Below are positions 10,735 through 21,873 of a stretch of DNA of 64,000 nt, one piece after another (the stretch's first letter is position 1; each line of letters opens with the position of its first letter). Both the position numbers and the translations under genes were made by a program. The notes beneath the pieces were generated by a model that was not told the origin of the DNA, ran no database searches, and worked only from the letters and a program-made list of their open reading frames with translations. The stretch is from Mallotus nudiflorus. Taxonomy: Eukaryota; Streptophyta; Magnoliopsida; Malpighiales; Euphorbiaceae. The stretch is taken from the NCBI GenBank assembly GCA_947683625.1, contig CANTUR010000535.1, forward strand, positions 558,001-622,000. The letters are read 5' to 3'.

Positions 10735-12059
10735 ATTATTATCATAATTTATTCATTAATAATTATTTTATCTTATTTTTGTGGTGATTATGGAGGAAAG
10801 CACATGGTGATCATGTAGGGGATGAATTCATGAGAAGTCCATGAAAGACTATGAATAAAGTCTTGTAGAGATTTAGTTTCTGGGGTTTTATTTTTGTTTT
10901 TTATTATCTTTATTTTTATTTATTGTTGTATTTTTATTTTATTAATTATTTTATGAATTAATGTAATAGCCTCAATAGTGAAAATAGTAAAATTACATGT
11001 ATGGTTGTTTGTTTATTTTTTTTAATTTGTTAGTAAAATTAGGTTTCAATTAGGTAATTATTTAAAATTAATGGAGGAAGTAGATTAATTTAGGTTGCAT
11101 GTTAATAAAAATTAGGGTTTTAGTAAGGATTAATTTAATTAGTTGTTTAATCTTATTTAATTGTTTCTTTTGTGTTTTTATTTTTGTTTTGGTTTTTATT
11201 TATTATTTTTATGCTTTTTGGGCCTTAAGCCCATTTGAGGTCTTGATTTATTTATTTAAGTTTAGGTAATTCTTTTAGCCCATCTCACTTAATAATTAAT
11301 TAGGTTTAATTAATTAAAATATATTTTTAGGTCCATAATTAATCAAATTTTAGGTTAGAAATATCCTTAGGCCCATTTAGTTAACTAGACATAGGCTCAC
11401 TTAATTTAATTTAATTGATTTAGACTTAGCTCACTTAATTTAAGCCTTTTTTTTATAATTTGTAGATTTAAGATCACTATTTAATTAAAACATGTAGAAT
11501 TAGGCCCACTAATTTAAATATTCCATAAATTGTAGATTTAGGCCCATTTTTATTAAAATACATAGACGTAGGTTCATTTAATTAAAATCAAAAGGAATTA
11601 GGTCTTTAGGTTCACTTATAATTTAAAACATGTAAATTTAACTGATTTATTTAAAATTCATATAGATTAGACTAACTTAGGGATTATGTGATTTATTAAA
11701 TACATTATTTACTTGTATATTTCATGACTAGTTTGCCTTGGAGTTGATTATTTTGGGTTTATATGAAATTGCATGTAAATAGAGAATAAGATAATAATTC
11801 ATAAAGTAATTCTAAATGAACACAAGATTGAAAGAAGTTGGTATTCTATATCCAGAATCTCCTGGTTGTGGTGCTAGCTTTCTTTTAGGGAATCTAGTAC
11901 CACCTTTTTTATTTGTTCCAGTTATTACCCTGGGTGGTAACTCCTCATCTCCACGCCATGTCTTTATGACAGTGGTTAGTGTGTTCTCTAGAGCCCTAAG
12001 CTCAAACAGTGTCACGGTTGCTAAAATCTTGGATGCGCTTTGAACCTCGCCGTCTACAG

Positions 12060-12078
12060 TGGCGACTCCATTGGGGAT
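12060..12078 (+). other. Primer-binding site of element D
   Basis: TGGCGACTCCATTGGGGAT, one base after LTR1, one change from the site in A. It marks LTR1 as the 5' LTR of the internal region that follows. Confidence 0.85.
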
Positions 12079-12830
12079 AAAAGATACTGATTTTACTTGT
12101 GTTCTTTAAAATTATTTTATTAATTATTATTTTATTCTTGCATTCATTCTGCATGTCCCTATTAATTGATGGCGTTGGTTTATGATTCCATGATTCCACT
12201 AGCTTTATGGGGTTTTAAATTGGCTAACCATCACTCTTAGCCTTAACTCGATCCAAGAGAGATTACCGGGCTCATCTAACCAGAGCCTGTAACCCAAGTC
12301 CTTAAGGGGGGTAGTCTTCTCTCGAGTTTTCAAAGGATGCTGGGCCCTTTTGACCTTGGCTTGTAACTCAATATCCATAATGGAGAGTATCTTGCTAAGG
12401 GAACCTTGACCTTTTTACCAGACCCTAACCACATATAATGGCTTAGTTATTTCCCCTAGTATCTATCCAAACTGCTTGTGAATGTTGCCATGAGGTATTT
12501 CTATCTATAAAGGCCTAAGCCTATACTTTAGAAGCCCATTTAGGTTAATAAAGATTGGGTTAATCTTTTACACCTATAAATGCTATTTTTATGCTTCTAT
12601 TGCTTTGAGAAATTTGGCATCTGTGTCGATCCCTAATATCCCCTGTTAATATTAAGACCAAGACTAAAAATCCTAGGAAAAGAAACTTGCCATTGAATAC
12701 GTGCGCGAGAGGAATAAGGTTGGAAGGATGTATGTATACCTAACTTGTTACATAGCACGTGCATTATGCATACATGCATCTCATGCATCATACTAACAAT
12801 TTTTTTTGTAGACATCATAGATTCGTCCGG
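12079..12830 (+). other. Leader of element D
   Basis: Non-coding leader, similar throughout to the leader of A (21082-21873). It ends in a pyrimidine-rich TTTTTTTTGTAG before ACATCATAGATTC; the A leader ends TTGTTTCGCAG before CCATCATAGATTC, so both look like splice acceptors. No matching donor was established. Confidence 0.5.
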
Positions 12831-14880
12831 GTCTTCCTATGTTTGGAGTCAAAAGGTGGCAGACTGGTGAGAACTGATTCAAGCCCCCAATCGATCGCAA
12901 AAGAGATCCTTAACATACTGAAAAAGAGCCCCATTAATCTGCTCTATTTGGAAGCTATGCAACCTAAACAAATTGAAAGAATAGAACAACAAGAGGGAGG
13001 AAACTGGACCCTAGAAGACGTAAAAGGAGCACTGATGGATGATATGAGAGCAATGATGCAAGACGAGTTAAGACAAGCTCTAGTAGGATTAATGCCACCA
13101 CCTGCTGTTGCTGCGCCACCTACGGCTGACCCACTTGCTATAGGTCCACCACCTGATAATGTTAGAGAAATGAAACTCGAGGATGTTGAGAGTTACATGG
13201 TTAAAAAAGCGAAAAAGGAATCACTTGAGCAAGTTCAAGAGCTGGAATCCAGACAGATGAAGGCATTAACTCAGAAGATGTCTAAAATGGAAGAGTTGAT
13301 GAGGGGACAGGATTAGGATACCCTTTTGACTTTGATGATGTGATGCAATTTGAGGAAGACAAGTTACCTGACAAATTCAAAATGCCACAGCTATAGAAGT
13401 TTGATGGTACTAGGGACCCGAGGATTCATCTTAGTCAATACACAACTACTATGAGTGCCACTAAGGCTCCTTTGGCCGTGTTTACTAAGATGTTTGTGCT
13501 GTCCTTGGAAGGTATAGCCATTAATTGGTATCATGGGTTAAAGCAGTCTATCCGAGCATATTAGAGGGAGTTGTGCACTGCATTTCTAAAGCAATATGAC
13601 TATAATACTAGGCTTGAGGTGTCTATAAGAGATCTGGAACTAACCAAGCAGAAGCCCAATGAATCATTTTTAGATTTTCTAACTAGGTTCATAAATAAGG
13701 CGGGAATGATAAAGAACAAATTGGCAGAGAAGGACTAGGTTAGAATGATAGTCTGAAATATGTCACCTAACCTAGTGGAGAGGTTGAAAATGATGAACCC
13801 TAAGACATTTGTGGACCTTTATGATGATGGGTTATAGGCTGAATAAATTGAAAATGAGAAAAAGAAGGTCATTAGGAACACTAGAGTGAGAAATTACCCA
13901 ACTGGGGGCACGTAGTAAAGAAATACCAGCTAAGTCATAGGAGTTCATGCCATCCAACAACCTAAGAGATTCTCAAATTTCAACCAACCCTTATCCAAAG
14001 TCCTAGACCATCTCATTCAAAAAGGCCTCCTTAGACCCTTAACCCTTTCTAAACCACCAAACCCGAACCTCCTTTGTTTTGATTAAAATAGTTATTGCAA
14101 GTTTCATCAAGTTGCTGGCCATTTTATCGACTCTTGCATGCATCTTAAACATGAAATCCAAAACCTTATAGACTCTGGAAAGATCACAGACCCTGAAAAG
14201 TCAAGCCCAAACCCAAACACCCAAAACAATCTTTTCCCAAACTACTGAAACGTGCCACCCCCAACCACCATGATGATCAACTTAGGAGTAAGCAAAGAAG
14301 AAGTGCTAAACTCTTTTGAGGATCTAAACCTTAAAACTAATAAGAAATCTCTTAATGCTCCCAAAGGTGTGGAAGAGGTAGAAGACTTACTGGGTCAGCC
14401 CTCAAGCAAGTTCGATTATAAGGTGTTTTACTCCAAACCACCTTCTTTTGACATATCTATTGATACAATTGAGCCTAGAGGATGGGGTGAGGAGTTTGAT
14501 GATGAAAAGTTACTAGTCAAGAAGGAAAAATATATGGTCGAGGTATGGAAAAAAGGGAAGAAAGATCGGACCATAGGGATGATTGATATTTGGTATAATT
14601 CTGATGAGGAAGGCACTGAAGGGTATGATGTATGGGTAGATAATCCCAAAGTCAGCCATAATACTAGAAGCAGGAAGGGTTATAAGCCAACAGAGAAAGC
14701 TATAGAGAGAGAAGAAGCTATTGAAGGAGAAGACTCAAATGAACATGGCGATGACTTGATTCTCGAACAACTCAAGAAAGCAAAAGCCAATGTAAGCATT
14801 TGGGAGCTTTTGATGCATTCAAGCAACCATAGAAGAGCTCTGGTTAAGGCTTTAACTAAGATGAATATTAAAACTATAGC
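12831..14880 (+). pseudogene. Broken gag of element D
   Basis: Gag polyprotein region. In order: N-terminal helices (EDVKGALMDDMRAMMQDELR, about 13013-13075), a proline linker, a coiled-coil-like stretch (ESLEQVQELESRQMKALTQK), the gag core (LSLEGIAINWYHGLKQ near 13500 and LCTAFLKQYDYNTRLEVSIR near 13575), a zinc knuckle CX2HX4GHX4C (YCKFHQVAGHFIDSC, about 14093-14137), and a long acidic C-terminal region ending IWELLMHSS. Breaks include a one-base loss near 13310, in-frame TAG stops near 13396 and 13561, and a stop before 14252. The stretch 14252-15265 is an open 337-codon piece spanning gag C-terminus and protease. Confidence 0.75.
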
Positions 14881-15620
14881 AACTCCTGAAGCAATGGTGG
14901 CCAAAGTTACTGAGAAAAAGCACGGGGTCATTACTTTCTTGGATGAGGATTTACCTGTGGAAGGAAGGAACCATAATAAAGCACTATTCATCCCAATTGA
15001 AGTAAGAGGGAAGAGGACTAATTATGTGATGGTGGATGTTGTGTCTGTGATTAATGTTTGTCCATTACAGATCCTACCCAATTTAGGAGTGAAGGTGGAG
15101 GATTTGGCAAAATCAGACCTTGTAATAAAGGCTTATGATGATAGCACGAGGAGTGTAGAAGGAAACTTTATGGCTTTTATGAAGACTGGACCTATAGAAG
15201 CAATGGTGGAATTCACTGTGCTAGATATTCCTATCACCTATGCCCTTCTTCTAAGTAGACCTTAGTATCATGTCTTGGAAGGAGTGCCTTCGATCGTGCA
15301 TCAAAAGGTGAAATTCCTACTTGATAGGGAAGTGGTGACTTTAGATGCTAGTATGGCCAAAACGGTGTCTGTAGTTAGTGATAGTCAGAAACAGGTAGTC
15401 ACTCCCCCAGGTTACTAGATGGCCATGATTTCAGAGGGAGTCGTAATGGATCCAAGGGTTATGAACATGATCAAGAAGATGAATTACCGACTAGGACAAG
15501 GACTAGGGAAAAATGAGCAAGGAAACTCGAAACTACCAAATTTCAAAACCTAGGATGACACAAGAGGATTGGGCTATACTGGAGCTAGGTTCAACAGCAA
15601 AGGGCAAGAAGTAGGTTTTT
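14881..15620 (+). pseudogene. Protease and G-patch-like segment of element D
   Basis: Retropepsin-type aspartic protease: DEDLPVEGRNHNKALFIP upstream, the active-site strand at about 15020-15065 (VMVDVVSVINVCPL) and a ..YALLLSRP end. The catalytic D-T/S-G motif reads D-V-V, so this copy is inactive. After a stop, a G-patch-like segment follows at about 15460-15595 (MNYRLGQGLGKNEQG, then GLGY), a glycine-rich nucleic-acid-binding motif. The same order is found in A and H. Confidence 0.7.
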
Positions 15621-16841
15621 TAATGAGAATGGCCTAGGGAACATGGGACCCTTGAAAGGTAACATTATCAAGCAAGGAAAGGAGAAGTTCTACCAGGGTG
15701 AAAAGGAGCCTGTCCAAGTAGCTTGTGTGGATGTCCTTGGATTTGAGATTTTTAAAGAGCAAATAATTGAAAAGCTGGTGCAAATTAATAAGGACAAGGT
15801 GATGAAGACAGTTGCCGAAAAGATAAAAATCGAAGACATTGAAGAGCTGCTTTGTCTGCCACCTAACAAGGAACCACCATAGGAATTAGCTAGTATCATT
15901 AATAATAGTTTTATAAAGAAACTGATGTAATAACATCTGGTCTGTTTGAGGATGAAAACTTTGTTTCCTTTATAGTCAATGATATAAATTTTGGTTTGGC
16001 TTACTTGTGTGATGTTGATTCTGATGGTCTTGTGCATTTTAATAATGATTGTTCATGCATGTTTGACATTAATTCTATTCAATTAGATTCATTAAACATA
16101 GGCACAAATGAACAACCAAAACACATTTCTATATCACATGACTTAACTCCTGAAAAGAGGAAAAAATTTGAGAGAATATTAATAAAAAGAATGGTAGTAT
16201 TTGCTTGGTCCTATGAGGATATGCCAGGGTTAGATAGGGGAATTGCGGAGCATCACATTCCAATATATCCTGAAGCTAAACCTGTTAAGCAGAAACTTCA
16301 TAGGTTAAGGCCCGAGTGGAAAGAAAAGATAAGGGAAGAAGTCGCTAAGCAAATCCAGGTTGGTTTTCTAGAAGTTGTGGAATACCCTCAATGGTTGGAA
16401 AATATAGTACCAGTTCCTAAGAAAGATGGAAAATTTCAAATGTGTGTAGACTTCAGGGACCAAAATAAGGCATGTCCAAAGGATGATTTTCCTTTACCCC
16501 ATATTGATGTGATTGTGGATAGTGCAACGTCTAGTGCGTTGTATTTGTTTATGGATGGGTTCTCAGGTTATAATTAGATAATGATGGCAATTATGGACAG
16601 GATCAAGACTACTTTCATCACAGAGTGGGGAACATACTACTACAAGGTGATGCCCTTCGGATTAAAGAACGTAGGAGTAACTTATCAAAGAGCAGCCATT
16701 GCCTTATTTCATGATACAATGCATAAGGAAGTGGAAGTTTATATTGATGACATAATGGTTAAGTCTAAAACAAGAGAGAGAGACTTTGAGGCTTTGGATA
16801 AGTTCTTAGCAAGAATAGAAAAATATAACCTAAGGCAATGG
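15621..16841 (+). pseudogene. Linker and reverse transcriptase of element D
   Basis: A linker (EIFKEQIIEKLVQINKDK, then EELLCLPPNKEPP) precedes RT. RT landmarks: PVKQKLHRLRPEWKEKI, PVPKKDGKFQMCVDFRD, ACPKDDFPLPHIDVIVDSA, FMDGFSGYN, TEWGTYYYKVMPFGLKN and the catalytic box YIDDIMVKS at about 16739-16765. A TAG after FSGYN (16576) fits loss of a conserved Gln. RT stops at KYNLR (about 16838), where the reading jumps to the RNase H segment AMGAMLA; the RT end and start of RNase H, present in A, are deleted. Confidence 0.8.
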
Positions 16842-17740
16842 GAGCAATGCTAGCACAAGAAGGGCTCGAAGGGGTAAAGTACGCTATATATTACCTCAAT
16901 AAAAAATTCCTACCATATGAAGAAAAGTACGATCTTATAGAAAAGACATGTTTGATAATGATTTAGGCTACAAAGAAGTTAAGGCATTACTTCCAGTCCT
17001 ATAAAGTACAAGTTGTTTCAAGGATAAATCCTTTAAAATACTTATTCCAAACACCAGCTTTGACTGGAAAGATGTCTAGATGGTTGGTACTTTTAACTGA
17101 GTTCGATGTAGAATATGTCACTACAAAAGTCATCAAAGGCAGAGCTGTAGTAGAGTTTCTAGCCCAGAATGAAGTCGAAGGAAATGAGCAGTAGAATCTA
17201 GAGTTTCTATATGAGAACCTAGCAGTAATGGAACACCGAGAATGGAAAATTTATTTTGATGGAGAAGTGAATAATAGAGGAGCAGGGTTAGGAGTAATTC
17301 TTGTCACACCAGAAGAAGAAACTATCCCAATGGCCCAGAAGTTAGACTTCAGGGTTACCAAAAATATGGTTGAGTACGAGGCATGTATCTATAGCATGGA
17401 AGTAACATTGGCAGTTGGAGCGAAAGACCTATTAGTTTATGGAGATTCCATGTTGGTCATCAACTAGGCTAATGAAGAGTGGGAAGTAAAAAAAGAAAGA
17501 CTGAAACCTTACATCCATTATTTGAGAAAACTAATAAGGAATTTCACCAAATGTCTCTTTATGCATTTACCAAGAGATGAGAATCAGATGGCGGATGCTT
17601 TAGCAACACTTTCTTCAATGTGGGATAAACCGACAGGATCGATGATGAAACCTTTGGTGATAATGAAAACGCAAGCTCCATGTTATGGCAAAGAACATGT
17701 CATGAATATTCAAATAGGGCCAGAGGAAAAGCCATAGTTT
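16842..17740 (+). pseudogene. Two RNase H domains of element D
   Basis: First, the truncated RT-linked RNase H (AMGAMLAQEGLEG, then FLPYEEKYDLIEKTCLI and LRHYFQSY). Then an additional archaeal-type RNase H (about 17228-17640): IYFDGEVNNRG with the first catalytic Asp, EYEACIYSMEV with Glu, VYGDSMLVIN with Asp, and DENQMADALATLSS near the end. A second, archaeal-type RNase H is a known hallmark of plant Tat elements. In-frame TAG stops occur near 16964, 17193 and 17466. Confidence 0.8.
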
Positions 17741-18971
17741 ACGACATCCAGAGATTTATCGAGGAAAGAAGATACCCAGACCAAGCAACTTCCAAAGATA
17801 GACATGCTCTTCATGTTCTTGCACGTTATTATGCAAGTCATGATGAGATATTATACAGAAGGATGCAAACTGGAATACAGCTGAGACGTCTCAAGAAGGA
17901 TGAAGCAGAATAGGCAATGAGGGAGATTCATGCAGGAGTTTATGGATCACATATGAATGGGATAATTTTGGTAAAGAAGATTACTCGGCAAGGGTATTAT
18001 TGGGGGAGTATGGAAAAGGACTACATCCAAATAGTGAGAGAATGCCATCAATGTCAAGTACACGGGAACCTCAATCACCTTCCCCCTACAGTTCTAAATA
18101 GTTTAACATCTCCATGGCCCTTTGCAGCCTGGGGAATAGATATAACAGGGGAAGTAAAACCAACTGCTTCAAATAGGTATAAATATATAGTAGTCACAAT
18201 CGATTACTTTTCAAGATGGATAGAAGCAGAATCCTTTAACACCTTAAAATCTAGACAGATGGTGAAGTTCATTGAGAAGAACTTTATTTGTAGGTATGGG
18301 ATCCCACACCATGTTGTGATAGACAATGGAGTTCAATTTCAGGTAGAAATCGTTGAGTTATTACAAAGATACAGGATTGAGCATCATAAGTCCTCACTTA
18401 TCAACCTCAGGCTAATGGTGCAGTAAAAGTGGCTAATAAGAACATAAAGAAGATTCTCTCTAAGATGGTAAAGACACATAAGGACTGGTTCGAATACCTC
18501 CCTTTTTCTTTATGGGGATATAGAACTACAACACGTACTACCACAGGACAAACTCCGTTCTCGTTAGTATATGGTTGTAAAGCAGTTCTACCTATAGAGA
18601 CAGAAATTAAATCCTTGAGGGTGGTTATGGAAGCAAAAATCCCTGAGAGTGAATGGATGCAAAAGAGGTTTGATTACCTTGTATCTCTGGATGAGAAAAG
18701 GATGGATGCTTTATTCCACACTCTGATTTATCAGAGGAGAATAGCAAGAGCATTCAACAAAAAGGTAAAGTCAGGAAAGATAAAAGTTGGAGATATGGTA
18801 TTAAAGCACGCAAGGGCTATGGTGTTTAACCCGAGAGGAAAATTCATACCAGACTGGGAAGGACCATATTTAGTCAAGACAATCTTGCCTAAGGGAGCCA
18901 CAAAGATATTAGATCTAGAAGGGAATGAATTCACTAAGGCAATCAACCTCGATTTCCTTAAGAAATACTAC
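17741..18971 (+). pseudogene. Integrase of element D
   Basis: HHCC zinc-binding domain (HAGVYGSHMNG.., then ECHQCQVHG, about 17925-18065). Core catalytic domain with WGIDITGEV (first Asp, about 18135) and VVIDNGVQF (second Asp, about 18315). The third catalytic position, normally Glu in NGAVEAANK, reads NGAVKVANK after a frameshift near 18400. The C-terminal domain (open from 18429) has TPFSLVYGCKAVLPIE and ends LKKYY at 18971, where element A is inserted. Confidence 0.8.
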
Positions 18972-19156
18972 TGTAAGCACCCAATTTCGGGATGCAATTA
19001 TGCACAATTGCAATGTAAGCCCTATGATGAAATTTATTAAAAATTGAACTTGGTTGTTGATTTTCTGGACTTTAAGGACTAAATTGCAAAGTTTTTTAGG
19101 ATTTAATTGCAAAAAATCATTTTTTCAGGAGTCTTTCGGTATATATATTTTAGGAT

Positions 19157-19236
19157 CGACATTACACAATGTCGGTGCTGACCGGCATTGTGTAATGTCG
19201 TTCAGCATTGTACAATGCCGGTCGGCATTGCACAGT
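19157..19236. repeat. Palindrome block in the 5' LTR of A
   Basis: A perfect 15-bp inverted repeat with a 14-base loop (arms 19157-19171 and 19186-19200, CGACATTACACAATG and its complement), followed by the 14-bp palindrome GCATTGTACAATGC (19205-19218) and GCCGGTCGGC. The 3' LTR has only a short, decayed version at about 52876-52922. Confidence 0.85.
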
Positions 19237-19444
19237 GATGATGCATAAAAATTCCATTTTTTTTATTTTTTGTGTATTTTTCCTTATTTTTTTATCAATT
19301 TTTGAGTGTTTTGATTGGTTGAAAATTCAAATTTTATCTGATAAGGTTTTTTTTTAAAAAAGCAGAAGATATTTTTGAAATAAAAAAAAAATAAACGCTA
19401 TCTGATAATCAGTCCGTTCCTCATTTGGAGAAAGTTCAGTACGC

Positions 19445-19475
19445 GCAGACTCTGCATTTAAAAAGCAGAGTCTGC
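19445..19475 (+). promoter_or_regulatory. TATA-like box inside a perfect hairpin
   Basis: Arms GCAGACTCTGC (19445-19455) and GCAGAGTCTGC (19465-19475) are perfect reverse complements and enclose ATTTAAAAA. In the 3' LTR (about 53118-53147) the loop is ATTTAAAA and the arms carry two changes. Probably the core promoter; the start site is inferred downstream in the GAGAGAGG region. Confidence 0.5.
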
Positions 19476-21062
19476 ATGCATGCGTGAGAGAGAGGCTTTT
19501 TGTTTGGGGGGACTTCTTTTTCTTTTGGTTTTCGAAAGGATTTTTTACAGGAAGAGACTAAGAGAAAGAAGACACAGTGAGAAAAAAAGAGACTGGAAGC
19601 ATAAAATCCTAATTTTTGATACTGTAATTTCTGAAGGCAATAGTCCAGAATCAACAATATCTTAATTTTAACAGTGATAATCCAAATTGAGGGGCTCAAA
19701 AAGGGGCATTTGCACAGTATCTCCAGTGTTATTTTTCTATTTCTTTTATTACTTTTTTTTATTATTTTATGTTTATGTTGTTTTCTTTTATTTTTGTTAT
19801 TGTTTTGATTATTTGATTTCATTGCTAATTTATTATTATTTTTTTGTTGTTTTGATGTCCGTATGAGGATTGAGGAAGGGGAAACTGCCTATGTGTAATT
19901 GAATAGAAGATCCATGGAACCTGTACTGTTTTAATAATAGTTCCTAGGATTTTAATTTTTGTTCTGCATTTTTGTATCCTACGTAATTTATTTTAATTTT
20001 TGGATGTATAATTATTTAATTCTGTATGTAGTTTGTAATAGCCCCAGTAGTGGGAATAATGAAAGATTTAAATTTTTGCACTTTAAAATTAATTAGTAAT
20101 TAGGTTCAATTGGGTAAAAATTAATTAAAATTAATGGTGGCTTTAGTTAATTAGGGTTTGTATGTAATTAAATTAGGTTTTTTCAAAAATCATATGTGAA
20201 TGTGTGTTTGATTTGATTTTGTTATGTTTTTGGGTTTTTTTTTATGTTTTTATATTTTTTTTGGGCCCCAAAACCCCACGTTTAGGTCTAACCCACTTAA
20301 TAAATAGGCTTAAAAAATGATTTAGGTTTTCTTAAATAATTAAAATTAACTTAGGCCCATTAGGTTAATTAGATTTTAGGTCCACTTAGTTAATTAAAAT
20401 TGTTTAGACTTAGCTCAGCTCATTTAATTGTATTTCTTTTAAAGTAAATAGACCTAGGCTCAAATTTCATTTAAAATAAAACTAGATTAAGACTTAGGTC
20501 CACTAATTTAATTTCTTCTTTAAAATTGAATAGACTTAAGCTCATATCTTAAAAAAACTAAAAAATAGATTTAGCTCATTAATTAATAAAATGTAGGCCC
20601 ACTTTTATTCTATTTCACTTGTAAATAAAATGTAAATTTAGCTAACTTATTTAAATAAAATTAACATAGTTTAGACTTAGGGACAATGCGATCTTGAGTG
20701 CATTTTTTACTTGTAATTTTATTGACTTGTTGCCTTTTTTGGTAGATGGATGTTAATTAGGGTTTAATAAAATTGCATGTAATTAAAGGATGAAATAATA
20801 GTTTATAAAATTATTCTAAATGAACACGAGACTAAGAGAAGTTAGTATTCCGTATCCAGAATCTCCTGGTTGTGGTGCTAATTTTCTTTTAGAGAATCGA
20901 GTACCACCAACCAAATTGTCCTAGTTATTACCCTAGGTGGCGACTCCCCATCTCCATGCCATGTCTTTGTAATAGTGGTTAGTGTGTTCTCTAAGGCCCT
21001 GAGCCTAAACAGTATCGTAGTTGCTAAAATCTTGGACGCACGCTAAACCCCATCGTCTACAA

Positions 21063-21081
21063 TGGCGACTCCACTGGGGAT
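21063..21081 (+). other. Primer-binding site of element A
   Basis: TGGCGACTCCACTGGGGAT, the cleanest copy of this site in the window, one base after the 5' LTR end. Confidence 0.85.
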
Positions 21082-21873
21082 AAGAGATATTGATTCTACT
21101 CGTGTTCTTTAGAATTATTTTATTGATTATTATTTCATTCTTGCATTCATTCTGCATGTCCCTACTAAACCGATGGCGTTGGTTTATGATTCCATGATTC
21201 CACTAGCTTCATAGGGTTGTAGATTAGCTAACCATCACTCTTAGCCTTAACTCGGTTCAAGAGAGATTACTGGACTCATCTGACCAGAGTCTGTAACCTA
21301 AGTCCCTAAGGGGGGTAATCTTCTCTCGAGTTGGTAAAGGATGTTGGGCCCTCTGACCTTGGCTTGTAACTCAAAGTCCATAATAGAAAGCATCTTGCTA
21401 AGGGAACCTTAACTTTTCACCGGACCCTAACCACATATAATGGCCTAGTTACTTCCCTTAGGATCTTCACCCAAAGTGCTTGTTTGTTTGAATTGCCATG
21501 AGGTATTTCTATTTATAAAAGCCCAGGCCTATACCTTTGAAGCTCATTCAGGCTAATAAGGATTAGGCTAGACCTTTATATTTAGAAATGTTGCTTCTAT
21601 GCTTTTTCTTTTAAGAGAGATTTGGCGATGCGCATCGGCTCTTAATATCCCCTGTTGATATGAAGGCCAAGACCAAAAATCCTAGGAAAAGAAACTCGCC
21701 ATTGAACACGTGTGTGGGAGGAATAAGGTTGGAAGGCTTATGCTTGCATATTGCTTATTGATTGTTTCCTGATACTTGCTATTTGCTAAGTGTTTGTCTG
21801 CTACTTGTTGCATAAACACATGCATCATGCATACTTACAGTCCATGCATCATACTAATACCTTGTTTCGCAGC
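21082..21873 (+). other. Leader of element A
   Basis: Non-coding leader closely similar to that of D. It ends in TTGTTTCGCAG before CCATCATAGATTC, a possible splice acceptor. No gene is seen. Confidence 0.5.

Larger units (their letters stand above)
8391..12058 (+). repeat. LTR1, 5' LTR of element D, carrying a nested solo LTR
   Basis: Begins TGTAAACACT and ends ..CCGTCTACA just before the primer-binding site. Without the 1509-bp insertion (S plus one TSD copy) it is about 2.16 kb. A TATA box TATATAAAG is at 8910-8918, preceded by a palindrome block (8630-8760). The downstream half has degenerate repeats of TTAGGCCCA..CTTAATTTAATTAAAAT (about 11270-11690). The last 240 bp are strongly conserved with LTR3 and with A's LTRs. 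Confidence 0.85.
18972..21061 (+). repeat. 5' LTR of element A
   Basis: TGTAAGCACC..CATCGTCTACA, followed by the primer-binding site at 21063. It contains a palindrome block (19157-19236) and a TATA-like TTTAAAA in a hairpin loop (19445-19475). The middle is AT-rich with degenerate TAGGCCCAC-TTAATT repeats (about 20290-20650). Differs from the 3' LTR by a few per cent plus a length difference in the palindrome block. Confidence 0.9.

Noticed and set aside
14428..14991. Minus-strand frames over gag/protease of D (73 and 103 codons)
   Set aside because: Antisense shadows of the real gag-protease frame; no counterpart frame of shared sequence in A.
19436..19822. 128-codon minus-strand frame in the 5' LTR of A
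   Set aside because: Low-complexity Lys/Asn-rich start within LTR DNA; the related frame in the 3' LTR (53109-53393) starts elsewhere and reflects LTR copying.
18972..21061. This LTR considered as the 3' LTR of D
   Set aside because: It differs from LTR1, lacks a preceding polypurine tract, and its flanks show the ACTAC target duplication shared with 54751.
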